Shown here: positions 1 through 10,796 of the stretch, piece by piece
Position numbering within the stretch: position 1 is the stretch's first letter
Layout of the letters: every line of letters starts with the position of its first letter
Source of the DNA: Tillandsia leiboldiana
Lineage: Eukaryota; Streptophyta; Magnoliopsida; Poales; Bromeliaceae
Length of the DNA: 64,000 bases
Assembly: GCA_029204045.2 (NCBI GenBank)
Contig: CM055074.1
Coordinates: 17,597,164 to 17,661,163, forward strand
Direction: 5' to 3'
The notes under the pieces: generated by a model
Database searches by the model: none
What the model was told of the DNA's origin: nothing
What the model saw: only the letters and a program-made list of their open reading frames with translations
Position numbers and translations under genes: made by a program

Positions 1-1752
1 CAGCCCCGTCAGAAGCGATGTGTCTTTTGTGGAGGGCCGCACTTACCGATGCATTGTCAGCAGAGACACGGCCGTTGTTTCCGTTGTGGACAGGCCGGTC
101 ACATTCAGAGTTCATGCCCCAGGGCAGGTCCTCCAGCTCCTTCCGCGGCCTCAGCACCTTCTGCTCCTCACATGACAGCAGGGCCTTCTTTGGCCTATGG
201 TAGGCCTGATCAGGCTTCTTCCTCTTCGCCACAGTCAGAGCGACGTCCCCCGGCGCAGAGCGGGCGAGTCTATGCCGCCCAGGTTAAGGATGCTTCAGCA
301 GCCGATCATGTCGTCGCAGGTACTATTTTGATTTCTGCAGTTCGTACTCATGCTCTTTTTGATACTGGTGCATCGCATTCATTTATTAGTAGAGCATTTG
401 CATCCCTACATGGTATAGAGGTAGTTTCATTATCGCATGCATTAGAGGTTCAGATTCCAGACCATGTCTTGCATGTCGAGGAGTGTTGTAGGGATTGCCC
501 GGTACAGTTGGGACCCTGGGTCCTGCCGGCAGACTTGCTCGTCTTGCGGCAGCTCCAGGATTTCGACGTGGTACTTGGCATGGATTGGTTAGCTCGGTAT
601 TTCGCCACCATTGACTGCAGAGAGAGGACGGTGACCCTCCGCGAGCCTGGACAGGAGGAGTTCGTTTACAAAGGCTGCCAGAGTACCTTATTTGCCATGA
701 CTATTTCTTCGGCGAGAGCCCGACGGATGATGAGTAGGGGTTGTACCGCCTTCCTGGCGACGATTGTGGAGGTGCCTACGGCGGCACTGGGACTCGAGGA
801 TATCCCTATTGTCCGCGAGTTCCCAGATGTGTTTCCCTCAGAGTTGTCGACCATGCCGCCGGAGAGGGAGATTGAGTTTGTGATTGATGTGGTTCCAGGA
901 ACCGCACCTATCTCGAAGGCACCCTATAGGATGGCACCTGCCGAGCTGAGAGAGCTGAAGGCCCAGTTGCAGGACTTGATGGATGTGGGCTTTGTGAGGC
1001 CCAGTGTATCTCCGTGGGGAGCGCCTGTTTTATTTGTGAAGAAGAAGGATGGGTCGCTTCGATTATGTGTCGACTACAGAGAGCTGAATAAAGTGACCAT
1101 CCAGAACAAGTACCCCCTTCCACGGATTGATGATCTGTTTGATCAGTTGCAGGGAGCGTCTGTGTTCTCCAAGATTGATCTCCAGTCAGGTTACCACCAG
1201 TTGAGGGTGAGGGCCGAGGACATCTCCAAGACGGCTTTTAGATCCCGGTATGGGCATTATGAGTTTACTGTTATGCCTTTTGGTCTAACTAATGCCCCTG
1301 CTGCATTTATGGATTTAATGAACCGGGTATTTCAGCCGTACTTGGACCGGTTTGTCGTTGTGTTCATTGACGACATCCTGATTTACTCCCGAAGTGATAT
1401 AGAGCATGAGGAGCACTTGAGGATAGTGCTGCAGCTTCTGCGAGAGAAGGAGCTGTATGCCAAGTTAAAAAAGTGCGAATTTTGGCTTCGGGAGGTTGCA
1501 TTTCTAGGCCACATTGTATCAGCCGCAGGAGTGGCAGTGGACCCAACGAAGATTGATGCAGTTCGGGATTGGCCTAGACCGACGACGGTTACTGAGGTCC
1601 GTAGCTTTCTTGGATTAGCAGGTTATTACCGTCGGTTTGTAGAGGGCTTTGCGAAGCTCTCTACCCCCCTTACCAGTTTGACCAGGAAGGGGATTAAGTT
1701 TGTGTGGACTGAGCGTGCCAAGAGAGTTTTGAGGAGCTCAAGAGAAGATTGA
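1..1752 (+). pseudogene. Ty3/gypsy chromovirus-type polyprotein: gag C-terminus, protease, reverse transcriptase
   Basis: The frame is open from base 1, so the gag start lies outside the window. It encodes two CCHC-type zinc knuckles (about 20-115), which in this family bind element RNA. An aspartic protease follows with DTGASHSFIS at 361-390. The reverse transcriptase spans about 900-1650, with the catalytic FIDD motif at 1363-1374, and copies element RNA into DNA in cytoplasmic particles. The frame ends at 1750-1752 inside the RT/RNase H linker, and coding sense resumes in another frame with an overlap of a few bases. This is consistent with one missing base near 1720, which could be decay or a consensus error. 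Gene order PR-RT-RNaseH-IN and the RT motifs are of gypsy type. No LTR is visible to the left. LTR sequence at 17855-24057, in the same orientation beyond the nested copia elements, may be its 3' end (inference). Confidence 0.93.
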
Positions 1753-2193
1753 TCTCGGCACCAGTTCTAGCACTACCGGTGATGGGCGATGGATTCGTGA
1801 TTTATAGTGACGCCTCTCACAGTGGCTTGGGATGTGTTTTGATGCAGCATGGTAGGGTAATTGCTTATGCTTCACGGCAATTAAAGGATTATGAGAAGAA
1901 TTACCCTACTCATGACTTGGAGCTTGCAGCCGTGGTTGTTCGCGCTGAAGTTATGGCGGCATTACCTCTACGGGGAGCACTGCGAGATCTACACGGACCA
2001 TAAGAGTTTAAAGTACTTGTTTACTCAAAAGGAGCTGAATTTGAGGCAACGCCGGTGGTTGGAGTTATTAAAGGACTATGATGTGAGCATCCTTTATCAT
2101 CCCGGCAAGGCCAATGTAGTAGCAGATGCTTTGAGTAGGAGGTCAGCGCAGAGCTTGAGCATGTTGAATCACACAGCAGCCACGCGTTGTTGA
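1749..2193 (+). pseudogene. Ty3/gypsy RNase H, frameshifted
   Basis: This continues the polyprotein of 1-1752 in a shifted frame. The RNase H signature around YSDASHSGLG (about 1803-1832) is followed by the acidic HDLELAAVV segment near 1911-1937. A second frame change near 1940-1950 leads to the conserved end with DHKSLKYLF and VADALSRR (to about 2140). RNase H removes the RNA strand during reverse transcription. Both breaks are small indels. The domain is otherwise nearly complete, so the element was functional not long ago or the consensus has indel errors. Confidence 0.88.
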
Positions 2194-2250
2194 GCAGTTT
2201 GAGGCGCCTTCAGATTGAGGTAGTAATCCCCTGGGGTCTCTGCTAGACTC

Positions 2251-2961
2251 ATGTCCATGGTCTTGCAGCCCACTCTGTTGGACAGGATTAGAGAGACACA
2301 GAGTGAGGACCCCCACTTGACGAGGATTAGATCGCAGGTTCAGGCTGATCAGATAGGGGATTTTGCAGCGATAGCTCGGCGTACTGCTGGTACAGGGACC
2401 GGGTATGTGTGCCTTTGGACACTGCGCTCAGAGATCAGATTTTGAGAGAGGCCCATTATACACCTCTATACCATTCATCCAGGTGGTACTAAGATGTATA
2501 AGGACCTCAAGCACATTTTTGGTGGCCTGGAATGAAGCGGGATATTGGAAGATTCGTGCACATTGTTTCAACTTGTCAGCAAGTGAAGGCAGAGCATCGG
2601 GTTCCGCTGGCAAGTTACAGAGTCTTCCAATTCCTGCGAGTGGAAGGTGGGACCACATCACCATGGACTTTGTCACGGACTGCCGAGGGCGCAGAGTGGG
2701 GCGCGTATTGGGTTGTCGTGGATAGACTCACCAAGTTGCACACTTCTTGCCTGTACAGATGACTGGTCGTTGGATCGTCTGGCACAGTTATATTGGTGAT
2801 TTTGATAGTGAGATCCGTCATGCATGTTATACACGCCTGATCGTATCAGAAGGGACCCGAGGTTTGTATCAGTTCTCGTGGGGATCCCGTCTCATTCAGC
2901 CTTGGTGACCCAGCTCCGATTTAGCACTGGCTTTAAACCCACAGACCGAGGACAGTCGGAG
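2251..2961 (+). pseudogene. Ty3/gypsy integrase relic, cut by assembly gap
   Basis: Fragments of integrase occur in several frames. They include the zinc-binding/linker part (RFVHIVSTCQQVKAEH, about 2550-2600), the start of the catalytic core (HITMDFVT near 2653-2676, VVDRLTKL near 2713-2737) and a late core motif of the type F-x-P-x-D-x-GQSE just before 2961. Integrase joins element DNA to the chromosome. At least three frame changes are needed to read it through, and about 100 bp of core between 2760 and 2890 is hard to align. The chromodomain and 3' end are hidden in or removed by the N gap. Confidence 0.8.
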
Positions 2962-3061
2962 NNNNNNNNNNNNNNNNNNNNNNNNNNNNNNNNNNNNNNN
3001 NNNNNNNNNNNNNNNNNNNNNNNNNNNNNNNNNNNNNNNNNNNNNNNNNNNNNNNNNNNNN
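2962..3061. other. Assembly gap, 100 N
   Basis: Exactly 100 N, the usual placeholder for a gap of unknown size. It separates the gypsy integrase from the first bases of a copia LTR. The terminal bases of that LTR and the insertion-site duplication of element A are hidden here. Confidence 0.99.
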
Positions 3062-4381
3062 GGTATATATTATAAGGATCTAAATAGGGGAAGAAAACAC
3101 CTAGAGGGGGGTGAATAGGTGTAAACGTATAAACAACTCCAAAAAATCGGTGCGATAAAACCCAATGCGGAAATAAAAATATACGCAAGATTTTTACGTG
3201 GAAAACTCCATCACCGGAGTAAAAAACACGGGACCGATAACACGGCAGAAATCCACTAGAATTAAAACACGTACAAGGTGATTTACCGTACACACTTACG
3301 ACTCAACCTTTTCCATACGCTCCTAGAGGATCTTCTCCGCTCGCTCCGCGACGCTTCTCGAATCCACGATCTGCGCCCAACGCCGAATCCACGGCGTCCA
3401 ACGTCGAATCCACGACGTCCGACCGAATCCACGGTCTTCACCCAATAGCCCCTTCGAATCCACGAACGTGCCTCGCTCCGAATCCACGAGAGCGGTTGAA
3501 CCTTGAATCCACAAGGACACGCGAATCCACGCGCCGATTTTTGGGGTAAATCGTTGTTTTGGGTGGTGATGATCCGCCGAATACTTAGATCAAAGATAGA
3601 TCGAAATACCATCTAAGTATTCATTAGTTTGATTCAACTCAAGATGTGAGTATGAAAACCTAGAATCAAACTAATCAATATAGATGAAGAAACATAGAGT
3701 ATTCTCTAATGATTTCCTTTCTTCTCTATATGTGGATCTAGGCCGTATAAGATGATATATGGAAATGACGGCTATGTGGATTACCCTAGAAAAAAGAGCA
3801 TAGGGTCTATTATAGGTTAGAAACCCTAGGAAGGAGATAAGAATCAAAAACCTAACATTTCTGGAAATTTACGGACGGCGATCCGGATCGGTTAGCTGTG
3901 ATCCGGATCGTCGTACGAGTCAGCAATTCCAGAAAAACGAAGGTTCGGGATCCGGATCGAAGTGCTTGATCCGGATCGTTCATACAGTTCACCAAACATC
4001 AACGTTCGGATCCGGATTGCGAAGCCTGATCCGATCGTTCAAGGAAGATGGTAAACTCAACGTTCGGGATCCGGATCAAGAGACTACGATCCGGATTGAC
4101 TGATGTATGAACGAACCACCTTCGGGATCCGGATCGAACAACCTGATCCGGATCCTGAACATGTCCCAAGTCCAGTTTTTGATTTTTATGCAATGAAAGA
4201 TTCTTCCAAGTGTTTCTACACTACAAGAAGTATTCGGATCACACAAAATCTTTAGTTAAACATACCTGATCCTTTTGAATTCTTCTTTCTTGAGATTGAG
4301 TTAAATGATCCAACTTTCTTCACCTTCAATCTTCAAGACTTGAGACTTTCACGAAACTACGCCAACTCAAATTCCGTAACA
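3062..4381 (-). repeat. 3' LTR of element A
   Basis: It matches 12832-14164 along its length, with mostly small indels. The outer tip is lost in the gap. The inner tip reads CCGTAACA on plus (TGTTACGG on minus), a TG...CA LTR boundary next to a PPT. It contains the GATCCGGATC array (about 3885-4160), a TATAAA-type box on minus near 3810-3820, and eight GAATCCAC-centred inverted repeats (3360-3530). Confidence 0.93.
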
Positions 4382-4395
4382 ATCTCCCCCTTTGG
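4382..4395 (-). promoter_or_regulatory. Polypurine tract of element A
   Basis: On the minus strand, CCAAAGGGGGAGAT abuts the 3' LTR start TGTTACGG. A purine run in this position is the standard primer for plus-strand DNA synthesis. The same tract precedes the LTR at 16514, and a close variant adjoins the 52491 LTR end. Confidence 0.88.
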
Positions 4396-5266
4396 CGGTT
4401 TCGTGACAAAACACAGATCCACTAAAGAAAATTCAAAAAGATATTTTTGTTGCTATCACCATACAACAAAAATTTACAATGGAGATCCAAAATTAATACA
4501 TGAGTTAAACTCCTAAAACAGACTCTAGACTTAGACATCTGTACTCTCTGCAAAAAGAAATCATTCTTGACAAAAAAATCGTTAGATACCTCAAGAATTT
4601 TATCATTCAAACCACAAACAGAGATGAGTTTATAATCATTATACTTACCATGACATTTATATTCAGATATGTAAAGAGATCATAGTTAAAAACCAACATA
4701 TCTTTTTGCAATCAAAAACCAAATGTCAGAAACATGTTTGTGAACATCTTATATATATAAGAAATAGTAATTTGATCAAGGTTAAGAACAACATATCTTC
4801 TATGCAATCAAAACCAAATGTCACAAACTTGTTAGAGAACTCAACTTGTTAGTTATATTACATGCCCAAATAGTTAGCAAATAGTTAGTCGAGACATGCA
4901 AACAATCACAGATGAAAACCAAAGTTGAAGTTGAGATCATACTTACATCCTTGATATTTCAGAGATACTTACCACTTGTATTTCATCATTCATTGTTCAA
5001 AGTTTCTCTAACTCTCTCCCCCTTTTTGTCACAAACAAAGCCAAAATTACAAAAATTGAAGAGAAATTAAATAGAACAAGTTAAGAAACTAAGAGAACTA
5101 TATTAACAAAAATTAAAAACCTGCAAAAGAAGATTAGAGAAAACAAGGAAAAACTTATGAAGGAAGGAATTCGTCGTAGCTGATACAACCCAGGATTTGA
5201 AAATTTTCTTGATCCGCTTGTTCATTGAAGCTTGTTCCTTCTTAACTTCTTTATTCCTCTTTCATT
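4396..5266 (-). other. Non-coding 3' segment of element A
   Basis: There is no convincing reading frame. It holds an imperfect direct repeat of about 60 bp (about 4692-4750 and 4785-4850, around AACATATCTT and ACCAAATGTCA). The homologous non-coding tract of the plus-strand relative is 15799-16499, where I see only one copy of that repeat. Confidence 0.6.
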
Positions 5267-6568
5267 TCAGCTCATCAGTAGCCATACGTTCTTGCTCGTT
5301 TGAGAGTCTTGTTGTTCTTTAAAGATTGAACTAACTAGCATCATCATCAGAAGTTGATTGAGGTGCTTGTTGTGCTGGAGGTGCTGGTTGTGACTGAGGA
5401 ACTGCTGCCGGTGCAGAGGTTGTTGCTTGTTGTCGTTGTTCTCGTTGCCGGTGAAGAGGTATGAAAGTTCATCTGGCTTCGTCGAAAGAGACTTTACAAT
5501 TGTTGTGTCATTGATCGTTCCTAGACTGTGCAGATAGGAACTCGCATTTGTGTCAGCTTTAAATTTGCGAAGAATGCGCATGATGATCATTGGAAAGGTA
5601 GTCTCTCTGACGGATGAGCTTGCTCCACATATCGTGCCATCCTTGACCAGATGACGTAGGAATGTTTAAGTTAGCTCCCATTGCTGCTGCGGGGTTTCCA
5701 AGTAGATAAGGAATATCATTCTTTCCCACCGAAGAACCTTTGTGTTCATGTTTTGAATATATTGTAACAAACAATGAGTTTAAGATGCGGTACTCTGGTC
5801 GTAGTTCTTTCGAGAAAACGGAGTTTCCTGTCGACCGAGTATTTGGAACACAGATTCCATCAACTACCACTCTCCAGGAGTAGGTGTTGAAGACTTGATT
5901 CTTCAGGTAATGAGTGCCATCGGCTCGGGCGTCCATCCCTAGTACTTCACCAATTAGCTGAGGCGTACTTTTGATTCTGACATTCTTGACTAATGTTTGA
6001 AAATCCCGACGCCCGCTTTCCTCCTGATCAACTAGATAGCAGGCATTCTGATAAAACATCCTCACTGAGTGAAGACAATACCCAGTGGTCTCCGGGAAAT
6101 CGCAAATGGAAGCAAGACCTCTTTGGTCAAACAAAGTCCCAAACGTCTGAGAACGCTGCTTTAAGGCTTTTACATCAACATGCCTTTCTCCAATGCATTC
6201 TCTGTTTTTCAAAATCCTTTATTCTGCCGAGCTGACAAAGTCTTGAGGAGGTGCTTGCCTATCAGCTGGTTGCTCAATGGAGATTCCTTGTGCACTCCCT
6301 CTTTGCGAGCAACACTTTTTCTTCTTGTCTTCCCAGAAGTTTCTTCCATTGGAGCTTTCCCTTTTTCAGCAGCAGTAGGCGGAGCCTTCGATGTTTTCCG
6401 CAGGCGCTTTTCCCTTTGAAGCAGTTGAACAGTTGTTGCTTCAACTTGCAGTTCATCCCAGTCAATTGATTCTGTCTCTGATTCAGTGTCAGAATCATCC
6501 TTAGTCTTCTTCGCTTTCTTAGCCTTCTTAGCCCTCTTGGGCTTGACAGTGTCTCTCGTATGTACCAT
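5267..6568 (-). pseudogene. Env-position ORF of element A (plant transposon-protein-like), frameshifted
   Basis: The ORF lies downstream of pol and upstream of the PPT, where Sireviruses may carry an env-like gene. The likely start is the MVHTR methionine at 6568, because the plus-strand relative begins with the same MVHTR (14455). A basic lysine-rich stretch and an acidic Ser/Asp/Glu stretch come first. The globular part follows from NRECIGERHV (about 6205), with conserved GYCLHSVRMFYQN and TPQLIGEVLGM segments shared with the other copy. Frame breaks lie near 6215-6235 and 5590. I see no signal peptide or membrane helix, so an envelope function is not supported. It resembles the family annotated in plants as 'putative plant transposon protein', whose role is unknown to me. 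It may have its own promoter and 5' intron (7135-7300, 6635-7018). Confidence 0.75.
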
Positions 6569-6634
6569 AGACAGCAAGTAGGAAAACCAATCCAAGTGAT
6601 CACCATTGCTATTGGTTTCTTGAGAAAAGAAATC

Positions 6635-7018
6635 CTGTGGGCAACACTCAAGAACACATGAAAAAATTGTTAATTTTTCAAAATTTGAAAAAATTGTACC
6701 CAAACAATCATAATCATGTAGAGAAGCCAAGAATCAAATTAGTTTTGCAAAGGACTTTTAAAAATAGATCAATTGCATGATTTTCGAAAATCCTTATTAT
6801 ATGCCCTAAAAACCGAAATTTTAGAAATCGAAGCCTAAAAATCCGTTAATCAGGAGAATACCTAGCATATAATCAAAACTAAATAACCCTAAGTTCTTAT
6901 TTCAAACAGAAATTTGATCAAAAACCATCCACAAACAAAGTTGATCCAAGAAATTCATCACGTTTTGAGGAGAAAGAGAAAACGGTGAAAAACTGAGATT
7001 TTGATCAATAAAACTTAC
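6635..7018 (-). other. Candidate 5'-UTR intron upstream of the env-position ORF
   Basis: On the minus strand a consensus donor GTAAGT (7018-7013) and an acceptor CCCACAG (ending 6635) define a 384-bp AT-rich interval lying between the internal TATA box and the MVHTR start at 6568. The acceptor context CACAGGATTTCTTTTC is also present in the plus-strand relative at 14385-14400. This is prediction only. Confidence 0.45.
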
Positions 7019-7134
7019 TTGGAGTTGAAGAACTTGAGTTTGAAAGCTTCCAGGAAGGATGAAATCTAGAGAGAGAGGCTCTGGAAACTTTGGAACAAAA
7101 GATTGGAGTAAAGAAATCAAAACCCCTTTCGTTC

Positions 7135-7300
7135 TTTATAAAACCTAGCCGCGATCCGGATCATTCATAACTGCGATCCGGATCGGCTACCCGCAGTGAG
7201 AAACTGCGTTCGGGATCCGGATCGGCAGATACAATCCGGATCGTCAGCCCGCAGAAGAATTCCTGCGTTCGGATCCGGATCATCTAGCCCGATCCGGATC
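7135..7300 (-). promoter_or_regulatory. Internal promoter-like module: six phased ATCCGGATC palindromes plus TATA box
   Basis: Minus-strand TATA-type sequence TTTATAAA (7142-7135) lies just downstream of six ATCCGGATC palindromes starting at 7153, 7175, 7214, 7234, 7272 and 7291. They form three pairs (19-22 bp within a pair, pair repeat 58-61 bp), the spacing used by the LTR array at 13657-13936. The shared flank GTTCGGGATCCGGATCG shows common origin. The module points at the env-position ORF. In the LTR the array likewise sits upstream of the TATA box. Confidence 0.6.
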
Positions 7301-8241
7301 GGCCCCAACTTTTTCTTTAGAAAATTTTCAGAGAAATTCAAGAAAAAACCAGAAAAAGATTGTAAGCGCAAATGTGTATCAACTTTAAACAAAAAATCAT
7401 CGTTTCATACAACCAGAATTAGATTATGCCAAATCTATCAATAATATCCAAAAATGAAACGAAAATTTACAAAAATTAAATCCCTTAAAGTTGAACACCT
7501 TCATTACATCTAACTTGATCTTATGAGTAATGCCTTTATCAAATCATCAATTCAGTAAAGAAAATGAAATACAAAGATCAATAGATGTTTGAAATCCCAA
7601 TATAATAGATAATGTATCTAGACAATCTGTTGAAGAGAGTGGCTCTTTGAGCATCTTTCTTTAAAAACCCACCTTATACCAACCTTGAAATTTGACTAGA
7701 GTCAAGTATTTCAACATGCATTTTACTTAATCAAAAGTTTGAACAACCATGCTTGGTATACATGTGGTAGCTGCACACAATACTCGGACGACCGAGGTGG
7801 TAGCTCTTTCCTCCATGTGGTGGTAGTTTTCACACTCCTCATTGGGATGTAACTCTTTCCACATCTTTTGAGCATTTTACCTTTTCTAAGACTCCCCCTC
7901 AATTGGCTATCAATTATTTAAGATATAAAGTATTCAACCAAATATTGATCTCGATTTCATACTCGACTAAGCAGTCAAATAAGATAATGACTATACCAAG
8001 AGATCATAGAGAGAGAGAAATTGACTTTGATCACTTTAGAAGATGATTTAATTAACATAAATGATCATTGCAACAGTGAAATATATGATGGCAAAGCATA
8101 ATAAATTTCTAAATGTGCGAAAAGATGCAATTAAAGTCAATTATGATCTATGCTCAATTAATGTCCTATGTACAAACATAGATAATGAACAAAACAAAAA
8201 CAAATACAAAACCTATCCTAAGCAAAGATTTCAAAAAGAGA
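7301..8241 (-). other. Non-coding interval after pol, with a block conserved in element A2
   Basis: No coding sequence is seen. About 7641-7885 matches 53484-53730 of element A2 closely (shared phrases GTGGCTCTTTGAGCATCTTT, CACCTTATACCAACC, GGTGGTAGTTTTCACACTCC). It lies in a non-coding part of both subfamilies. Short repeats of GGTAGCT occur within it. Confidence 0.6.
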
Positions 8242-10759
8242 TTATTTCAAGGAAAGCATCCCAATTGCTTTTCGTAAATGGATAAAACGTTTTTGATCCA
8301 AAGGTTTTGTTAGAATGTCAGCTAATTGATCCTCAGTTGAAATATATGAAAGTTGAAGAGTATTTGATTCAACTAGCTCTCTAAGAAAATGATATCTAAG
8401 TTCAATATGTTTTGTTCTAGAGTGCAACACAGGGTTTTTAGAAATGTTAATAGCACTAGTGTTGTCACAAAGTATTGTTACCGAACGAAGAGCTGAAATG
8501 CGGAAGTCGCTCAATACGCTTTTCATCCAAATGAGTTGAGTTGAGCAACTTCCAGCTGAAATGTATTCCGCTTCGGCAGTCGAGAGTGCTATGCAGTTCT
8601 GCTTTTTACTGTGCCATGCAACAAGGCAATGGCCAAGATAGAAGCATGCACCACTCGTGCTTTTCCGATCATCCACTGATCCTGCCCAATCGGCATCTGA
8701 GTATCCAACAATATCCAAACTTGTTCCCATAGGATACCAAATTCCGAAATTAATTGATCCTTGAATATACCGGATGATCCTTTTCACCGCTTTCAGGTGA
8801 ACCTCCTTTGGTGCTGGATTGATATCTCGCGCAAATCCCAACACCAAAAGATATATCCGGGCGACTAGCCGTGAGGTAAAGTAGACTTCCAATCATACTT
8901 CGATACAGTTTCTCGTCTACATTCTCACTATGTGATTCACTTCCAAGTCCCTTGTGGCTAGTTCCCATTGGAGTCGGGAAAATCTTTACAGTTTCGAGAT
9001 CGAACTTTTTGACCAACTCCATTGCATACTTGGATTGACTCAAGTGAATACCTTCATCATTTTGTTTAATTTGCAATCCAAGGAAATAAGTCAATTCGCC
9101 CATCATGGACATCTCAAATTCGCTTTCCATGGTCTCCGCGAATTTAGAAGCATCGTTATCTCTCGTTGCGCCAAATACAATGTCATCGACATAGATTTGT
9201 GCTACAATGAAATTGCTTTGATAATGCTTCACAAAGAGAGTCCTATCAGCTCCCCCTCGAGTATAGCCCTTCTCCAAAAGGTGCTTTGTTAACCTTTCGT
9301 ACCATGCTCGCGGTGCTTGTTTCAGACCGTAAAGAGCCTTTTTCAAACGAAAAACATGGTTAGGTTGTTTATGATCTACAAAACCTTTCGGTTGAGCCAC
9401 ATAAACTTCCTCATTTAAAAACCCATTTAGAAATGCGCTCTTAACGTCCATTTGAAATAATTTGATTTTAAAATGACAAGCAATAGCGAATAGTATACGA
9501 ATGGACTCGAGTCTAGCTACAGGGGCGAATGTTTCGTCAAAGTCTATACCTTCTACTTGAGAGTAGCCTTGAGCAACTAACCGTGCCTTGTTCCTGATGA
9601 TAGTACCATCCTCATTTTCCTTGTTCTTGAAGATCCATTTGGTACCTATCACATTGTGTTGCTTTGGAGGCTTCGTTAATTCCCAGACTTTGTTTCGCTC
9701 AAATTGAGGAGCTCTTCCTGCATTGCTTTAATCCAGTAGTCATCCTGAAGAGCTTCATCTATGTTCTTTGGTTCGATTAAAGATACATAGCAAGCGAATC
9801 CACAAACCAACTGCCTCCGAGTTCTGACTCCTTCTTGTGGATCTCCAATAATATTCGATTCCGGATGATCCTTGGAGATTCGTAACGTTTGTCGAAACGG
9901 AGTACTCGGAGATATATGAGATGATTCCTGCACATCAGATAAACTAGAAGAACCATTAGATGCATCATTAATATTGGAAGTATTATTATGATAAGATGCA
10001 CTAGCAGGAGAATCATCATCTAGAGAGATATCGAGGGTAGATTTTCCAGTTTCAAAGTGAAAAGCTTCATCTACTTTAACATTTATAGATTCTACGATCG
10101 TCTTAGATTCAATGTTAAATACTCGATATGCTCTGCTATTCGTAGAATAACCCAAAAAGATCCCTTCATCACTTCGAGAGTCGAACTTTCCAAGATTTTC
10201 ACGGTCACGTAAAATGTAACATCGACTCCCGAAGACACGAAAATATTTGATATTGGGTTTTCTACTAAACCACAGCTCATATGGTGTATTTAAAGTTCCT
10301 GGGCGCAAGTAAACTCTATTAATGACATAGACAGCGGTGTTCACAGCTTCAGCCCAAAAATGTAGCGGTAAATTCCGGCTATGAAGCATCACACGCGCCA
10401 TCTCTTGACAACCCTGTTCTTGCGCTCAACAACACCATTCTGCTGAGGTGTATAGGGTGCCGAGAATTCATGTTTAATTCCATTTGAAGTGCAAAAACAA
10501 TGAATTTTGAATTTATGAATTCTCCACCTCTATCACTTCTAACACGAATGATCTTTTCATTCTTTTCAATCATAATACGATGGCAAATCTCATGAAAAGA
10601 GTCAAACGTATCAGCTTTCTCTTTTAAAAATGCTACCCAAGGAAAACCGAGAGAAATCATCAACCAATAAAAAAATGTACCATTTACCTCCCAAAGATGG
10701 TTGACGGGTCGGCCAAAAGAAAAAAGAAGAAAAGAAAATAGTCTACATAAACTACACAA
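8242..10759 (-). pseudogene. Ty1/copia pol: integrase core, reverse transcriptase, RNase H
   Basis: It is read on minus in four overlapping frames. Integrase: catalytic core around RSDRGGEF in the first piece (10759-10379), and C-terminal part with HFWAEAVNTAVYVINR (10401-9676). RT (9652-8750) has the copia signatures MDVKSAFLNG, ALYGLKQAPRAWYE and the YVDD active site at 9193-9182. RNase H (8892-8242) shows YSDADWAG, STAEAEY and the conserved end ADILTKPL. Integrase preceding RT defines copia. The aspartic protease, the GAG-pre-integrase zinc finger and the first integrase aspartate are absent: gag-like sequence ends near 10797 and core sequence begins within about 50 bp. Frame changes near 10390, 9660 and 8800 are small indels. 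Confidence 0.93.
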
Positions 10760-10796
10760 GATTTAATCGTAAAACGATTAAAGGCAAGGAGGGGTT

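Noticed and set aside
3360..3530. Regularly spaced GAATCCAC repeats as a possible CRISPR array
   Set aside because: Repeats are 8 bp with irregular 10-23-bp intervals, in a plant LTR without cas genes; paired arms and LTR position explain them better.
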